Shown here in pieces: positions 9,301-20,176 of a stretch of 64,000 nucleotides of DNA (position 1 is the first letter of the stretch; each line of letters opens with the position of its first letter). This DNA is from Oceanisphaera sp. IT1-181. GTDB lineage: Bacteria > Pseudomonadota > Gammaproteobacteria > Enterobacterales > Aeromonadaceae. The stretch lies in NCBI RefSeq assembly GCF_033807535.1, contig NZ_CP136856.1, positions 2,785,001 to 2,849,000 on the forward strand, written 5' to 3'. The translations under genes and the position numbers were made by a program. Below the pieces are notes generated by a model, which was not told where the DNA came from, searched no databases, and worked only from the letters and a program-made list of their open reading frames with translations.

Positions 9301-10335
9301 TTACAGTTCAACTAGCCGCACCTTGTCGCCGTCGGTCACCTTGAGTAAGTGCGCCACTTTTTCAGTCAAGGTTACAACAGGCAAGCCCTGCTCATTATCT
9401 TCGGTGCTAGCTAAAGCTACCTCTGTGATTAAGGCCCGAAAGTCAGCGAAATGGGTGTTGCTGATCAAGTGCCGGTTCCCTTGGCTAACCTCACCAATCT
9501 TAACTGTGCATTGTCTACTATTTCGCACCGAGCGAATTTGCGATAACTCACACTCTACACTTGGGCCTGCATCAAAAATGTCCACATAGCCGCGCCACGT
9601 GAACCCTTCTTCTTCCAGTAAATGCAGAGCTGGGCGGGTATTGTTATGAGTAATGCCAATCACATCTCTGGCGGCTTTTGATAATAAGTTAACGTAGATA
9701 GGAAACTTGGGCATTAAATCCGCGATAAAGCCTTTTTGGCCGATGCCTGTCAGGTAGTCGACGGTGGGAAAGTCCATGGTAAAAAAGTGCTCTTGCAGCC
9801 AATGCCAAAAGGGACTATGGCCTTGCTCGTCTGACACGCCGCGCATCTCGGCCAAAATTCGATGATCGAACAGTTCACTAAACTCGGCCAAGAACAAAAA
9901 CCGACTTTTTGAAAGCAAGCGGCCATTCAGCCCAACACGCGCCGACTCACGCAAAAACAAGGTGCACAGCTCGCTCACGCCCGTGTAATCGTTGGTCAGA
10001 GTCAGAGTTTCTACTACATTATAAATGCCCAACTTGGCGGAGCTGTGTACTTGTTTACCGAGCAGGTAATTATAAAAAGGAGCAGATAACCCCACGGCTG
10101 CGTCTATAGCACAAGTGCCCAGCACCTCACCGGTTTCGCCATCTTCGGCCACAAAAAAATACAAGCCTTCGGCTTTGGCCGTACCACGGTTAGCAAAGGC
10201 TGCCAATGAGTTGTCTATTTTACGTTGTAATAATTCGTCGTTAACCGGCAGCGAAGTAAAGCCATGGCCAGACTCAATAGCGAACTGCTTGAGAGTAGGA
10301 AAGTCTTTCTGCGCGATAGGTCGTATCACCAGCAT
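9301..10335 (-). CDS. astA: Arginine N-succinyltransferase
   Basis: AstA transfers succinyl from succinyl-CoA to arginine, the first step of the AST pathway, in the cytoplasm. The 344-residue length is typical. It begins MLVIRPIAQKDFPTLKQFA and contains the conserved stretches ESGHGFTSLP, FLAEFSELFDHRILAEMRG, FPIYVNLLSKAARDVIG and HNNTRPALHLLEEEGF. The gene lies downstream of the aminotransferase astC, with a 416-bp repeat-filled gap between them. Confidence 0.95.
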   Translation of the reverse strand: MLVIRPIAQKDFPTLKQFAIESGHGFTSLPVNDELLQRKIDNSLAAFANRGTAKAEGLYFFVAEDGETGEVLGTCAIDAAVGLSAPFYNYLLGKQVHSSAKLGIYNVVETLTLTNDYTGVSELCTLFLRESARVGLNGRLLSKSRFLFLAEFSELFDHRILAEMRGVSDEQGHSPFWHWLQEHFFTMDFPTVDYLTGIGQKGFIADLMPKFPIYVNLLSKAARDVIGITHNNTRPALHLLEEEGFTWRGYVDIFDAGPSVECELSQIRSVRNSRQCTVKIGEVSQGNRHLISNTHFADFRALITEVALASTEDNEQGLPVVTLTEKVAHLLKVTDGDKVRLVEL

Positions 10336-10412
10336 GCCAGACTCCTTATTAGCGCGAGTTGATAAAGCGAGGCGATTGCCTCGCTTTGGTATTAAAGCTA
10401 AAAATTAAAAGC

Positions 10413-10585
10413 TTTTTCTGCCACGGAATCCACAGAACTCACGGACGCAGTTCACGTGCGACAAGTGACTAAGAGCTTCGATGGTAAGGGCCCCTCCTAT
10501 TCAAGCTAGGGTGTTTGACTCTTACTACTTAGCGTCATTCTCAGATCTGATCACTATTTTTCAGTGTTCTTCCGTAGCGAAAAGG
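10413..10585. repeat. Family C element, near-complete copy
   Basis: A 173-bp element bounded by imperfect inverted ends: TTTTTCTGCCACGGAATCC on the left and CAGTGTTCTTCCGTAGCGAA on the right. Internal marks are TTCACGTGCGACAAGTGACT and TCAGATCTGATCACTATTTT. The same layout occurs at 53.45 kb. The inverted ends are MITE-like, but I see no clear target duplication. Confidence 0.65.
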
Positions 10586-10649
10586 CCCTGATCAATTAGT
10601 TTTCCAGATTGGTATTAATTGTTTGGCTCAGGCACAAGCCGAAGGACTT

Positions 10650-10690
10650 AGTTTTACTGCGTAAAACCAGCCAGCTAAAGCGGCTTCTAC
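10650..10690. repeat. Family A repeat
   Basis: TTTTACTGCGTAAAACCAGC, then CAGCTAAAGCGGCTTCTAC: one complete unit between astC and astA. Confidence 0.8.
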
Positions 10691-10751
10691 ACTCTTAGCG
10701 ATCTTTTCCGCGCGTTCCGCGTTCTTCCGTTGCAGATGGGTTTATCTGAAC

Positions 10752-12283
<1,532 letters not shown>

Positions 12284-12871
12284 TTAGCGCGCCAATAAAC
12301 GCAAGAAATTGCCCAGCAACTGATGACCGCACTCGGTCATAATGCTTTCGGGATGAAACTGCACGCTGTGGATAGGCAAACTATTATGCTGCATGCCCAT
12401 GATTTCATCCCGCGCGCCTTCTTCAGTCTGGCTCCACGCGGTGACGCTAAAGCAGCTCGGCAAACTGGCGGCCTCTACCACTAACGAGTGATAACGGGTG
12501 ACCGTTAACGGCTCTGGCAAGTCCTGAAATAGCCCCTGACCGGTGTGGCGAATACGAGATGTTTTACCGTGCATTACTTTTTGTGCCCGTACCACGTTAC
12601 CACCAAACGCCTGCGCTATAGCTTGATGACCCAAACAAACCCCTAAAATAGGCAGCCGACCGGCAAATTCTTTAATGGCCGCCAGCGAAATACCCGCCTC
12701 AGTAGGCGTACGCGGCCCTGGAGATATCACCAAGCCTGCGAGCTTAAGTTGTGCAATCTCATTAACGGTGATCTCATCATTGCGCCTTACCATGACTTCT
12801 TGGCCTAGCTCACCAAAATACTGCACTAGGTTATAAGTAAAAGAGTCATAGTTATCGATCATCAACAACAT
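12284..12871 (-). CDS. pabA: Aminodeoxychorismate/anthranilate synthase glutamine amidotransferase subunit
   Basis: PabA releases ammonia from glutamine for PabB, which makes 4-amino-4-deoxychorismate for folate. The 195-residue class I amidotransferase begins [15 protein letters not shown]. It has the nucleophile Cys79 in [15 protein letters not shown] and the His173/Glu175 pair in QFHPES. It resembles E. coli PabA over its whole length, including KVMHGKTS. It may also serve TrpE, as in some bacteria. The frame stays open for another 140 codons upstream, but that part is translated repeat DNA; the ATG at 12871 gives the family N-terminus. Confidence 0.95.
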   Translation of the reverse strand: MLLMIDNYDSFTYNLVQYFGELGQEVMVRRNDEITVNEIAQLKLAGLVISPGPRTPTEAGISLAAIKEFAGRLPILGVCLGHQAIAQAFGGNVVRAQKVMHGKTSRIRHTGQGLFQDLPEPLTVTRYHSLVVEAASLPSCFSVTAWSQTEEGARDEIMGMQHNSLPIHSVQFHPESIMTECGHQLLGNFLRLLAR

Positions 12872-12989
12872 AAGTGCAGTTTCCGTTAAATAAAGTTCAA
12901 AGCCGTGAGTCGTGCCAACATAAGGACACTGGAAAGCTTGCCATAATACTGCCCCCGCAGTCGCAACTAAAGCACAACCCGTTTTAGAG

Positions 12990-13440
12990 AGTGAGTCACG
13001 TGGGAAAATGGCGGGATTTTGTGTTCTCGTTCCTACGCTCCGTGTGGGAATGTAGCTCTGGCCGCTCTGCGGCCAAGGCTTTCGGATGACTAAGTGCTCA
13101 CCGCAAGTAAACCCAAACCGACCGCGGAGCGTTGAGCGTCGAGCGGGCATATCCACGCGGTCGTAGCCACGCCGGGCATGGATACAAGATAAACCGAGAT
13201 CCTGAAACGAGTTCAGGATGACGGCGTAAAATCTTAAACCAAACAGCGCCGCTTGTTCTTCTCGTTTCTTCTCGTTCCCATGCTCTGCGTGGGAACGCAA
13301 TCAGTGGCCGCTCCGCTGGCGGATTTCGCGCTTAAAACACGCGACTACATTCGAGCGCCATACAGACATTTGCGCGATCGACATACTGCACGAATGTAGG
13401 CGATGCTTTAGCTTCACAATGTTGCGCAGCAACATCCCAA
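12990..13440. repeat. Composite repeat block (families G, D and F)
   Basis: The 700-bp gap upstream of pabA is a mosaic. Two family G palindromes (TTCTCGTTCC...GTGGGAA) lie at 13018-13055 and 13258-13310. Each is followed by a TGGCCGCT...GCGG palindrome. A family D palindrome (GAGATCCTGAAACGAGTTCA) is at 13192-13232. A family F piece (AAAACACGCGACTACATTCG) starts at about 13333. The last part, 13440-13574, holds nothing recognisable except the upstream region of the next gene. Confidence 0.7.
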
Positions 13441-13574
13441 CGCCATACCCATCCCAGCGTGCCGCCCCAACGGGCTGACCTTAACCTCACAGTCTCGGTT
13501 AAACATGGCTTGCAGACAACGTGCCTTATGCCCAAAATGGGCGCTGCCTCTCTTTTATCGATACGAGCTTAACC

Positions 13575-14036
13575 ATGCCTTTCAATTATCAGCAACTCAC
13601 CACCCATTTTGGCCATATTTATCCCGCTCATGTAGAAGAACTGTGCGAGTTGCTAATAGTGCTACGTAAACAATTTTTTGGTGATCTTGATCTAATGCTG
13701 ATCTTGGCCATTATTGGCTCACGCACCCTGCCCGCACGCCAAAGCACCACCATGAGCTATGAAGAGTTTATGCACCCAGATAAAGAAGTGGTGCAGCTAC
13801 AACCCATTAATATTCAGTCGGTGGCCGAATGCAGCGGCATTGCCCGAGAAACCGTACGCCGTAAAGTGCTGAAGCTAGAAACCTTAGACTTAGTGGTGCG
13901 TGATGAAAAAGGCATGCTTAGCGTTACCGCTAAAGCGGCCACTAATTTGTCTGCCTCTACCGAAGCCAGCTTGCAATACCTATCCGCCTTGGGCGAGAGC
14001 TACCTCGCCGCCCATCGCAATACCGAACACGAATAA
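13575..14036 (+). CDS. Winged-helix DNA-binding protein, 153 residues
   Basis: I do not recognise the family. Residues of about 75-130 form a helix-turn-helix/winged-helix candidate: INIQSVAECSGIARETVRRK, then VLKLETLDLVVRDEKGMLSV, resembling the Crp or MarR style of recognition helix and wing. It is therefore probably a transcriptional regulator. The frame starts at a GTG at 13521, but the ATG at 13575 lies after the repeat block and gives a compact protein. The next gene starts 4 bases after its stop and is probably co-transcribed. Confidence 0.7.
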   Translation: MPFNYQQLTTHFGHIYPAHVEELCELLIVLRKQFFGDLDLMLILAIIGSRTLPARQSTTMSYEEFMHPDKEVVQLQPINIQSVAECSGIARETVRRKVLKLETLDLVVRDEKGMLSVTAKAATNLSASTEASLQYLSALGESYLAAHRNTEHE

Positions 14037-14040
14037 GTTG

Positions 14041-15132
14041 GTGAGGCGTTTTTTACGCGGTCTGAAAAGACTCATTTTTCTCGCCATGCTGGCGGGCATG
14101 CTGTCTACGGCGAGCACTGTTATTCCTCGGGGCTGGGACGCGGCGCAGATCTTAGTCTTTAAAGACTCACTGCAGCTCACGCGCTTTAGACTCGCACAGC
14201 TGTCGGCAGATGATTATGCTCGCCAGCTTACACAAGCCCTGAGTGAGCAAGATATTGAGCTCGCCCGCTCTTTACTTAACCTGGCCGATGAGCAAGGCCT
14301 GATCTTGGCGCCTGAGTTTCATCAGCAAGTGGCAGCACAAGAAACCTGGAGCGCCACTACGGTGCGCAACTCTGCGGATATCTGGCAGGGCATGAGCACC
14401 GGCCGCGCCGACTCAGGCCTTGGCTTGGCCGCCGCTACCATCAGTGACTTCACCTTGTTTGGCGATGTGCGCGATGTGATATTACAGTCGCTGGCATGGC
14501 CGGAGCACGACCCCGTCTTGCTGGCTCTAGCCGGAACCGGCTTAGGATTGACTGTAATGACGGTGGCCAGCGGCGGCACCGCAGCACCGGTTAAAGTAGG
14601 CTTATCGTTAGTCAAAGTGGCCCGCAAGAGTGGTCGTCTGAACAAGAGCTTGGGCCGCCAACTGACGCGCATCACCAAAAACGCCATCGACCCTAAGGCG
14701 GTCAGCGAAGTGGGCGCCCGCTTTAGTAAGCTGGAGCTTAAAACCTTAAACCGAGTACAGCTGGACGAGTTAGCCAGCGCCTCAAAGCGCCTAGTGTCGC
14801 CCACCGCCAGCAAACAGCTATTGAAAAGCGGCCGTGGCGTGCGCCGCATAGCCAAAAACAGCAGCAGCAAAGGCGCGCTCGATGCCTTGCACCATGCAGA
14901 CTCGGTGCAAGAGTTGTCGCGGCTGGCAAAATTATCCGACAGCTTAAAAGGCTCCTTTCGCGCCAGCTTGCGGCTGTTACCGGATCTCGGTAAAAGTATC
15001 TATAAACTAACCTCGACCCTGATTGCGCTACTGCTGTGGCTGGGTGGCGGCTTACTCTGGTTAGGCACCGCCGCTTGGTACAGCTTACGTGTGTTGGTGT
15101 GGCTGCTTATGGGGTTATGGCGTTTGCTTTAG
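14041..15132 (+). CDS. Putative membrane protein, 363 residues, unknown function
   Basis: No recognised family. Hydrophobic segments lie near the N-terminus (RLIFLAMLAGMLSTAS), in the middle (LLALAGTGLGLTVMTVAS) and at the C-terminus, where two closely spaced segments (LTSTLIALLLWLGGGLLWLG and YSLRVLVWLLMGLWRLL) end the protein. Between them is a long, basic, Ser/Lys-rich part (KSGRGVRRIAKNSSSKG). I take the GTG at 14041, just after the preceding stop; a TTG one codon earlier is possible. The close spacing suggests a function shared with the winged-helix gene. Confidence 0.65.
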   Translation: MRRFLRGLKRLIFLAMLAGMLSTASTVIPRGWDAAQILVFKDSLQLTRFRLAQLSADDYARQLTQALSEQDIELARSLLNLADEQGLILAPEFHQQVAAQETWSATTVRNSADIWQGMSTGRADSGLGLAAATISDFTLFGDVRDVILQSLAWPEHDPVLLALAGTGLGLTVMTVASGGTAAPVKVGLSLVKVARKSGRLNKSLGRQLTRITKNAIDPKAVSEVGARFSKLELKTLNRVQLDELASASKRLVSPTASKQLLKSGRGVRRIAKNSSSKGALDALHHADSVQELSRLAKLSDSLKGSFRASLRLLPDLGKSIYKLTSTLIALLLWLGGGLLWLGTAAWYSLRVLVWLLMGLWRLL

Positions 15133-15171
15133 GTTCCATATTGTAGGTAAGAGCATTCGACAAGGTTTTGC

Positions 15172-15345
15172 TCTGTTTTTAAAACAGCCAGCTACGCTGG
15201 CCCGCCGAATAAATTGGCGGCTACAAGTTACACGTCTTTTGTAGATGCCCGTCTCTTTGATAAAGAGGACTTCGGCATTGTGTTATGTGTAAATTTTGGG
15301 CCGCAAAAGCAGCTTTCTAAAAGGCCTGCCAGCTACAAAATTATT
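15172..15345. repeat. Family B repeats
   Basis: CCAGCTACGCTGGCCCGCCG, then AATAAATTGGCGGCTACAAG, followed by GCCCGTCTCTTTGATAAAGA: two family B half-units between converging genes. A short third piece (GGCCTGCCAGCTACAAAA) ends near 15340. Confidence 0.7.
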
Positions 15346-16513
15346 GACCAAAACGAGCCAATTGCATGGCTTGTAAACGACTCAAGGTGCGCCGAAAGGG
15401 AAACGCCAGTGCCCCTTGGCCATAAAGATCGCTCAACGGCACGGCCGCGCTTATGTAAATGGGAATCTGGCGGTCATAACACTCATCCACCAAGGCAATA
15501 AAACGGCGCACGCCGTCGTCTTGCCGGGATAGCGCCGGCAGCTCACGATCCCCTGCCGCCACTTGGCTTACGCCATCTTCAGTACCACGCGCGATAACCA
15601 CTTGTTGTTCTGCTAGTGGCTGAGTGCAAGCCAGCTGAGGCACCTCGCTGAGCAAAACCACCGAGAACTGGTCACACAATTCAATAAAATCCGCCGCGCT
15701 TAAAGGCTGTTCGCATAAATCCGCATAGCGGCACCACAACACCTGATCGCTGCGCTGCACCACCTTAATATCCCTGTGTCCTAAGCGCAGCGCTGGCTGA
15801 TGACTTTGCTCATGTCTCGACTTAGGTTCCCCTTGTTGCTCAAAAGCGGGCGCTAGCTCGGCAAACATCGCCGCCAATGCTTGAGGCTGATCCACCCAAA
15901 AACGCTGCTGTAACAGGCCGGGGTGTAAACGATGATCTTCAACGCCATCCACACTTAACACCTGTAGATGTTGATTAATCGCCGCTATGGCTGGCAGTAA
16001 GCGCTCGCGGTTAAAGCCGTTTTCATAGAGTTTTTCTGGCGGCTGATTGGAGGTCACCACTAATACTAAGCCTTGGGCAAACAGCTGCTGCAACAAGCGA
16101 CTGAGCAACATGGCATCGCCAATGTCGTTAATATACAGCTCATCTAAACACAAGACTCTGGCCTCGCGCGCCAGCTCTTGGGCCAACAAGGTTAATGGTT
16201 CGGGCTTTCCGGTCAGCTGAAACAAGCGTTGATGCACCCAGCGCATAAAGTGATGAAAGTGCAGCCGCTTGGCAGGCACGCTTAAGCCGGCATTCATGCC
16301 TTCATTTACACTATTATAAAAACTGTCCATCAACCAAGTCTTACCCCGCCCCACCGGCCCCCATAAATAGACGCCGCGCACGGTACGCTCATTAGCTATA
16401 AGCTGTTGATAGCACAGCTCCAAGCGCTCAACCGCCTGCAACTGCGCCGAGTCTTCTTTAAAGCCCGCAGCCAATGCCTGTTGATAAGCCTGCTGAGGAG
16501 AAACAGCTGTCAT
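15341..16513 (-). CDS. zapE: Cell division ATPase ZapE (AFG1 family)
   Basis: ZapE is an AAA-type ATPase linked to the FtsZ ring in gammaproteobacteria. The 390-residue protein has Walker A GPVGRGKT at 52-59, Walker B LCLDELYIND with Asp124-Glu125, a sensor stretch VVTSNQPPEKLYENGFNRER, and the typical end AFPFRRTLSRLQAMQ. The open frame extends 68 codons further upstream, but that is read from a family B repeat. The ATG at 16513 has a GGAGG ribosome site and the family N-terminus. No partner gene is linked. Confidence 0.93.
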   Translation of the reverse strand: MTAVSPQQAYQQALAAGFKEDSAQLQAVERLELCYQQLIANERTVRGVYLWGPVGRGKTWLMDSFYNSVNEGMNAGLSVPAKRLHFHHFMRWVHQRLFQLTGKPEPLTLLAQELAREARVLCLDELYINDIGDAMLLSRLLQQLFAQGLVLVVTSNQPPEKLYENGFNRERLLPAIAAINQHLQVLSVDGVEDHRLHPGLLQQRFWVDQPQALAAMFAELAPAFEQQGEPKSRHEQSHQPALRLGHRDIKVVQRSDQVLWCRYADLCEQPLSAADFIELCDQFSVVLLSEVPQLACTQPLAEQQVVIARGTEDGVSQVAAGDRELPALSRQDDGVRRFIALVDECYDRQIPIYISAAVPLSDLYGQGALAFPFRRTLSRLQAMQLARFGQ

Positions 16514-16585
16514 ATAGCCTCCATTGACACTACTGATAACGCTATTAAGGGCAAAAACAAGATGCGCTGTAAAGGGTGAAAAAAC

Positions 16586-17005
16586 CTGTAGCCGGCCGTC
16601 TCTTTGGTAAAGAGGACTTCGGCGGGCCAGCGTAGCTGGCAGTGAAGAACAGCACCCAGCCTTAAACAAACCGAGCGAATCCTTTTTATCGTAAACAGAG
16701 GCCCCTACAAAAACCAATGTAACCCGTAGCCGGCAACTTGTTCGCCGGGCCAGCGTAGCTGGCTATTTTAAGGTTTAGGGATAAAACAAACCGAGCCGAA
16801 TAAATTGGCTCCTACAAAAACCACCGTCACCCGTAGCCGGCAACTTGTTCGCCGGGCCAGCGTAGCTGGCTATTTTAAGGTTTAGGGATAAAACAAACCG
16901 AGCCGAAGTCCTCTTTACCTAAGAGACGGGCTCCTACAAGGTCAAAACCAAGCGCTAAGACCGTGCCGAAGTCATCTTTACCAAAGAGACGGGCCCCTAC
17001 AAAAA
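16586..17005. repeat. Family B repeat cluster with a 107-bp tandem duplication
   Basis: Four or more family B units fill this gap. One unit (16586-16640) has the GCCGTCTCTTTGGTAAAGAG form. Two later units, beginning ACCCGTAGCCGGCAACTTGT at 16722 and 16829, are exact 107-bp tandem copies through TTAAGGTTTAGGGATAAAAC. The last part (about 16890-17000) is shared with the cluster at 25.26-25.38 kb. Each unit pairs a GCCGGC...GCCGGG palindrome with a CCAGCGTAGCTGG palindrome. Confidence 0.85.
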
Positions 17006-17030
17006 CCACCGTACCACTGTAGGCACCAAT

Positions 17031-17065
17031 AAAAACGGCCTGTTCGATTGCTCGAACAGGCCGTT
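17031..17065 (-). terminator. Terminator after the DUF2750 gene
   Basis: A perfect 14-bp stem, AACGGCCTGTTCGA / TCGAACAGGCCGTT, with a TTGC loop is followed by T residues on the minus strand, 18 bp past the stop codon. Confidence 0.93.
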
Positions 17066-17082
17066 AGCCAAATGTGTGGTAA

Positions 17083-17424
17083 TTAAGCCAGGGCTTTTAC
17101 CAACTCCAACACATCGAGTTCAACGCCGTCTAATTCTTCGTCCCAGTTAGGGCCAATGCGCACGCCGTCTTCAGACATGTCTTCTACCCAGACTTCTAAA
17201 AATTCGGCCAGCGTGATCTCGAAAGGTACATATTCCGCCCATTCGTCGATACACTGTACTTTGGCTTCACTTTCAGTAGACCATACCGGCATGACTTCGG
17301 TGTCTTCAAATTCAGACGAGTCACAAACGACCCACTCTTCGCCAAAGCGCACTCCCCACATCACGTGGTTTGCGGTCACTTCATCGAGAAAACGCTGATA
17401 ATTTTGCTGGTGGCTATCGCTCAT
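17083..17424 (-). CDS. DUF2750 domain protein
   Basis: This 113-residue acidic protein matches the small DUF2750 family: VMWGVRFGEEWVVCDSSEFE, then the VMPVWSTESEAKVQCIDEWA stretch. The family has no established function. The frame is open upstream to 17517, but the ATG at 17424 has an AAGGTGA ribosome site and fits the family size. It is monocistronic with its own strong terminator and is divergent from the nicotinamidase gene. Confidence 0.8.
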   Translation of the reverse strand: MSDSHQQNYQRFLDEVTANHVMWGVRFGEEWVVCDSSEFEDTEVMPVWSTESEAKVQCIDEWAEYVPFEITLAEFLEVWVEDMSEDGVRIGPNWDEELDGVELDVLELVKALA

Positions 17425-17672
17425 GTTGTTCACCTTTTGGCTGATAACGGGGAGGGCTGATAACGGGGAAGTTACCCCAGATGGGGCGATACTGAACCAA
17501 ATCCCCCCTAGACTCAATCAAAACAATAGTAATATGGCTTACCTGAGAGCCAAGGGTCAACTTTAACCCTAGCTTTAACTCATGCCTTTAATTAATACCT
17601 TTAGCTCATACCTTGAACTGATTTTTTAGCTCATCGCTTTAAACCTTAGCATGAAGTAATAGGAGATTGGGA

Positions 17673-18320
17673 ATGCAACTGCCTACTAAAGAAGCTGTCG
17701 CCAGTTTTGACGTCGACGCACAATATACCTTTACCCCCGTGTGCCCGAACGAACTCCCCGTGGTGGGTGGCGATACCATAGCCGCAGAGCTCAACGCCCA
17801 AGCACAGTTTGCTGCCGTGCGTTTAGGCTCTAAAGATGCACATTCACCCCAAGCGCTGTGGGTAAGCAACGAGCAAGCCCCACCGTTTAGCCCAGTTGAA
17901 GGCCCTAATATGGATATTCGCTGGCCCAGCCATGCGGTGCCCGGCACCAAAGGCTTTGAGTTACTGGCCGAATTACCGCACCCAGCTGATTATGACTTTT
18001 TTGTCTGGAAAGGCGTGGAGCCGGATATGCACCCGTACGGCGCTTGTTACCACGACTTAGCCGAGCGTCAAAGCACCGGCATCATTGAATATTTGCAGGC
18101 TAAAAACATCAGTACTGTGCTAATTGGCGGCCTAGCCACCGACTATTGCGTGCGCCACACGGCATTACAGCTGTTGAATGTCGGCTTTAAAGTGGTGATC
18201 AATCTCGCCGCCACCCGCGGCGTGGCCGAAGACTCAACCGCCCTTGCCCTCACAGAGATGCAGCAAGCAGGCGCGCACTTAATTTTCAGTGCTGCAGAGC
18301 TGAAACAAGAGTTAAAGTAA
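17673..18320 (+). CDS. pncA: Nicotinamidase (isochorismatase fold)
   Basis: It hydrolyses nicotinamide to nicotinate and ammonia in NAD salvage. The 215-residue protein has the catalytic triad of the family: Asp15 in DVDAQYTFTP, Lys113 in FFVWKG and Cys159 in GLATDYCVRHTA. Metal ligands are expected around Asp55 and His57 in KDAH. The ATG at 17673 has an AGGAG site 7 bases upstream; a TTG two codons earlier is ignored. pncB begins 40 bp downstream, and the product nicotinate is the substrate of PncB, so the two form a pathway operon. Confidence 0.9.
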   Translation: MQLPTKEAVASFDVDAQYTFTPVCPNELPVVGGDTIAAELNAQAQFAAVRLGSKDAHSPQALWVSNEQAPPFSPVEGPNMDIRWPSHAVPGTKGFELLAELPHPADYDFFVWKGVEPDMHPYGACYHDLAERQSTGIIEYLQAKNISTVLIGGLATDYCVRHTALQLLNVGFKVVINLAATRGVAEDSTALALTEMQQAGAHLIFSAAELKQELK

Positions 18321-18360
18321 GAGCCAAAATAAGAATTAAAACAATAGCTGGAGCACACCA

Positions 18361-19566
18361 ATGACCCAAACTACCCCTCAAGATTATGTGATCCAATCTT
18401 TGCTCGACACGGACTTATATAAATTCACCATGATGCAAACCGTGTTGCATCAACACCCGGCCGCCGAAGTGGAATACCACTTTCGCAGTCGTAATAAACA
18501 ACTGGATTTTAGCGACTGTATCGCCGATATAGAGGCCGAAATTGCCCATTTATGTCAGCTGCGCCTATCGGAAGATGAGCTGAGCTACTTGGGCCAACTC
18601 GACTATATTAAGCCCGACTTTATTCACTTCTTACGCCTGTTTCGCCTCGACCAACGCTTTGTTCACGTTAGTTGCGAAAAAGGTGAGCTGATCTTAAAAA
18701 TCCACGGTCCTTGGCTACACACCATTTTATATGAAGTGCCCTTATTGGCGATCATCAGCGAAGTGTATTGCCGCCGTCATCATCCAAACCCAGACTGGGT
18801 AGGCGCGCGGGCGCGCTTGCAAGACAAAATTGAATTAGTCAAAAGTCAGCCGGAATATACAGACTTTCGCTTTTCTGACTTCGGCACCCGCCGCCGCTAT
18901 TCACGGCTCTGGCAGCAAGAAGTGGTGATGGAATTAGCCAAGCAACTGCCAGAGCAGTTTTCCGGCACCAGTAATTTGGACTTGGCGCGCCGTTTGAATT
19001 TAAAGCCGGTGGGCACCTTGGCCCATGAGTTTATGCAGGCGTTTCAAGCACTGGGCCCCCGCCTGATTGATAGCCAAAAGATGGCACTTGAAGCTTGGGT
19101 ACATGAATATCGCGGCCAGCTAGGCATAGCACTCACCGATGTGGTGGGCATGGACGCCTTTCTGCGAGACTTTGATCTCTACTTTGCCAAGCTGTTTGAC
19201 GGCCTGCGCCAAGACTCAGGAGATCCGGTGGAATGGACCGAAAAAGCCTTGGCCCATTATCGCAAGCTCAATATAGATCCGCGCAGCAAAACCTTCGTCT
19301 ACAGCGATGGCCTAAACATGCACAGCGCGCTGGATTTGCATGTGCGTTTTCGCGAACAGTGCAAGCCCGCCTTTGGCATTGGCACGCACTTAACCAACGA
19401 TATTATGAGCCACTCGCCGATCAACATAGTGCTGAAAATGACCAGCTGTAACGGCCAAGCGGTAGCTAAACTATCAGACAGCCCAGGCAAAGCCATGAGC
19501 GACGACGAAGGTTACATGGCTTATCTGGCACAGGTATTTGATGTAGACATCACGAAAGTTAACTAG
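18361..19566 (+). CDS. pncB: Nicotinate phosphoribosyltransferase
   Basis: PncB makes nicotinate mononucleotide from nicotinate and PRPP, coupled to ATP. The 401-residue length matches the bacterial short form. Conserved parts include LLDTDLYKFTMMQ at the start, FSDFGTRRRYSRLWQQE, the GTLAHEFMQAFQ motif with the expected phospho-accepting His, and VYSDGLNMHSAL, then FGIGTHLTND. It lies directly behind the nicotinamidase gene. Confidence 0.96.
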   Translation: MTQTTPQDYVIQSLLDTDLYKFTMMQTVLHQHPAAEVEYHFRSRNKQLDFSDCIADIEAEIAHLCQLRLSEDELSYLGQLDYIKPDFIHFLRLFRLDQRFVHVSCEKGELILKIHGPWLHTILYEVPLLAIISEVYCRRHHPNPDWVGARARLQDKIELVKSQPEYTDFRFSDFGTRRRYSRLWQQEVVMELAKQLPEQFSGTSNLDLARRLNLKPVGTLAHEFMQAFQALGPRLIDSQKMALEAWVHEYRGQLGIALTDVVGMDAFLRDFDLYFAKLFDGLRQDSGDPVEWTEKALAHYRKLNIDPRSKTFVYSDGLNMHSALDLHVRFREQCKPAFGIGTHLTNDIMSHSPINIVLKMTSCNGQAVAKLSDSPGKAMSDDEGYMAYLAQVFDVDITKVN

Positions 19567-19577
19567 CCTTAAAGCTT

Positions 19578-20105
19578 ATTTGCAACGCCTCTTTGTTTAC
19601 GAGAGTCACGGAACGCACGGACGCAGTTCACGTTCGACAAGTGACTAATATATTAAATGGGTACCTGATTACTTATGAACCTTAGCCATTATGCCCAATG
19701 TTTCGGTTTTTTTCTCACTGCCCGGTTGGCTCCAAGGCCAAGGGTCTGGCACTTGTAGCAGCCAATTTATTCGGCTGGCCAGCTCCGCTGGCTGTTTGTG
19801 AGGTTTAGAAATAAAACCAAAACCGTGCCGAAGTCCCTTCGCCGAAGAGACGGGCACCTATAAGGGATGAGACGGGAAGATCCCTGTAACTTATTGAAAT
19901 ATGGCTGAGCTTTGTGGGTAATCAGGAATGGGTAAGAGCTCCCCCTACCGACAATCTAGTGTTTGGCTCTTATCATTAATAGTTACTGTCAGATCTGATC
20001 ACTATTGTTCCGTGTTCTTCCGTGGCAAAAATAGCTCTAGTCTTTAAAATTTTAGAGCCAGATCCATCTGCCACAGAACGCACAGGAACTCACGGACACA
20101 GTTAA
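19578..20105. repeat. Family C fragments with an embedded family B copy
   Basis: Family C ends appear at 19590-19650 (CACGGAACGCACGGACGCAG), 19990-20030 (TCAGATCTGATCACTATTGT, CGTGTTCTTCCGTGGCAAAA) and 20066-20105 (TGCCACAGAACGCACAGGAA). A family B unit (GCAGCCAATTTATTCGGCTG to AAGAGACGGGCACCTATAAG) occupies about 19752-19865. This looks like repeat nested in repeat. No gene is evident. Confidence 0.65.
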
Positions 20106-20176
20106 CAAGTCCTGGGCTCTTGGTGCTCGGCGCGGCCCTATCCTTTCACTACTTCCTATCTATTAACGGAGCTCAC

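Noticed and set aside
12284..13300. 338-codon version of pabA
   Set aside because: The first 140 or so codons are repeat DNA; homologues start at [11 protein letters not shown].
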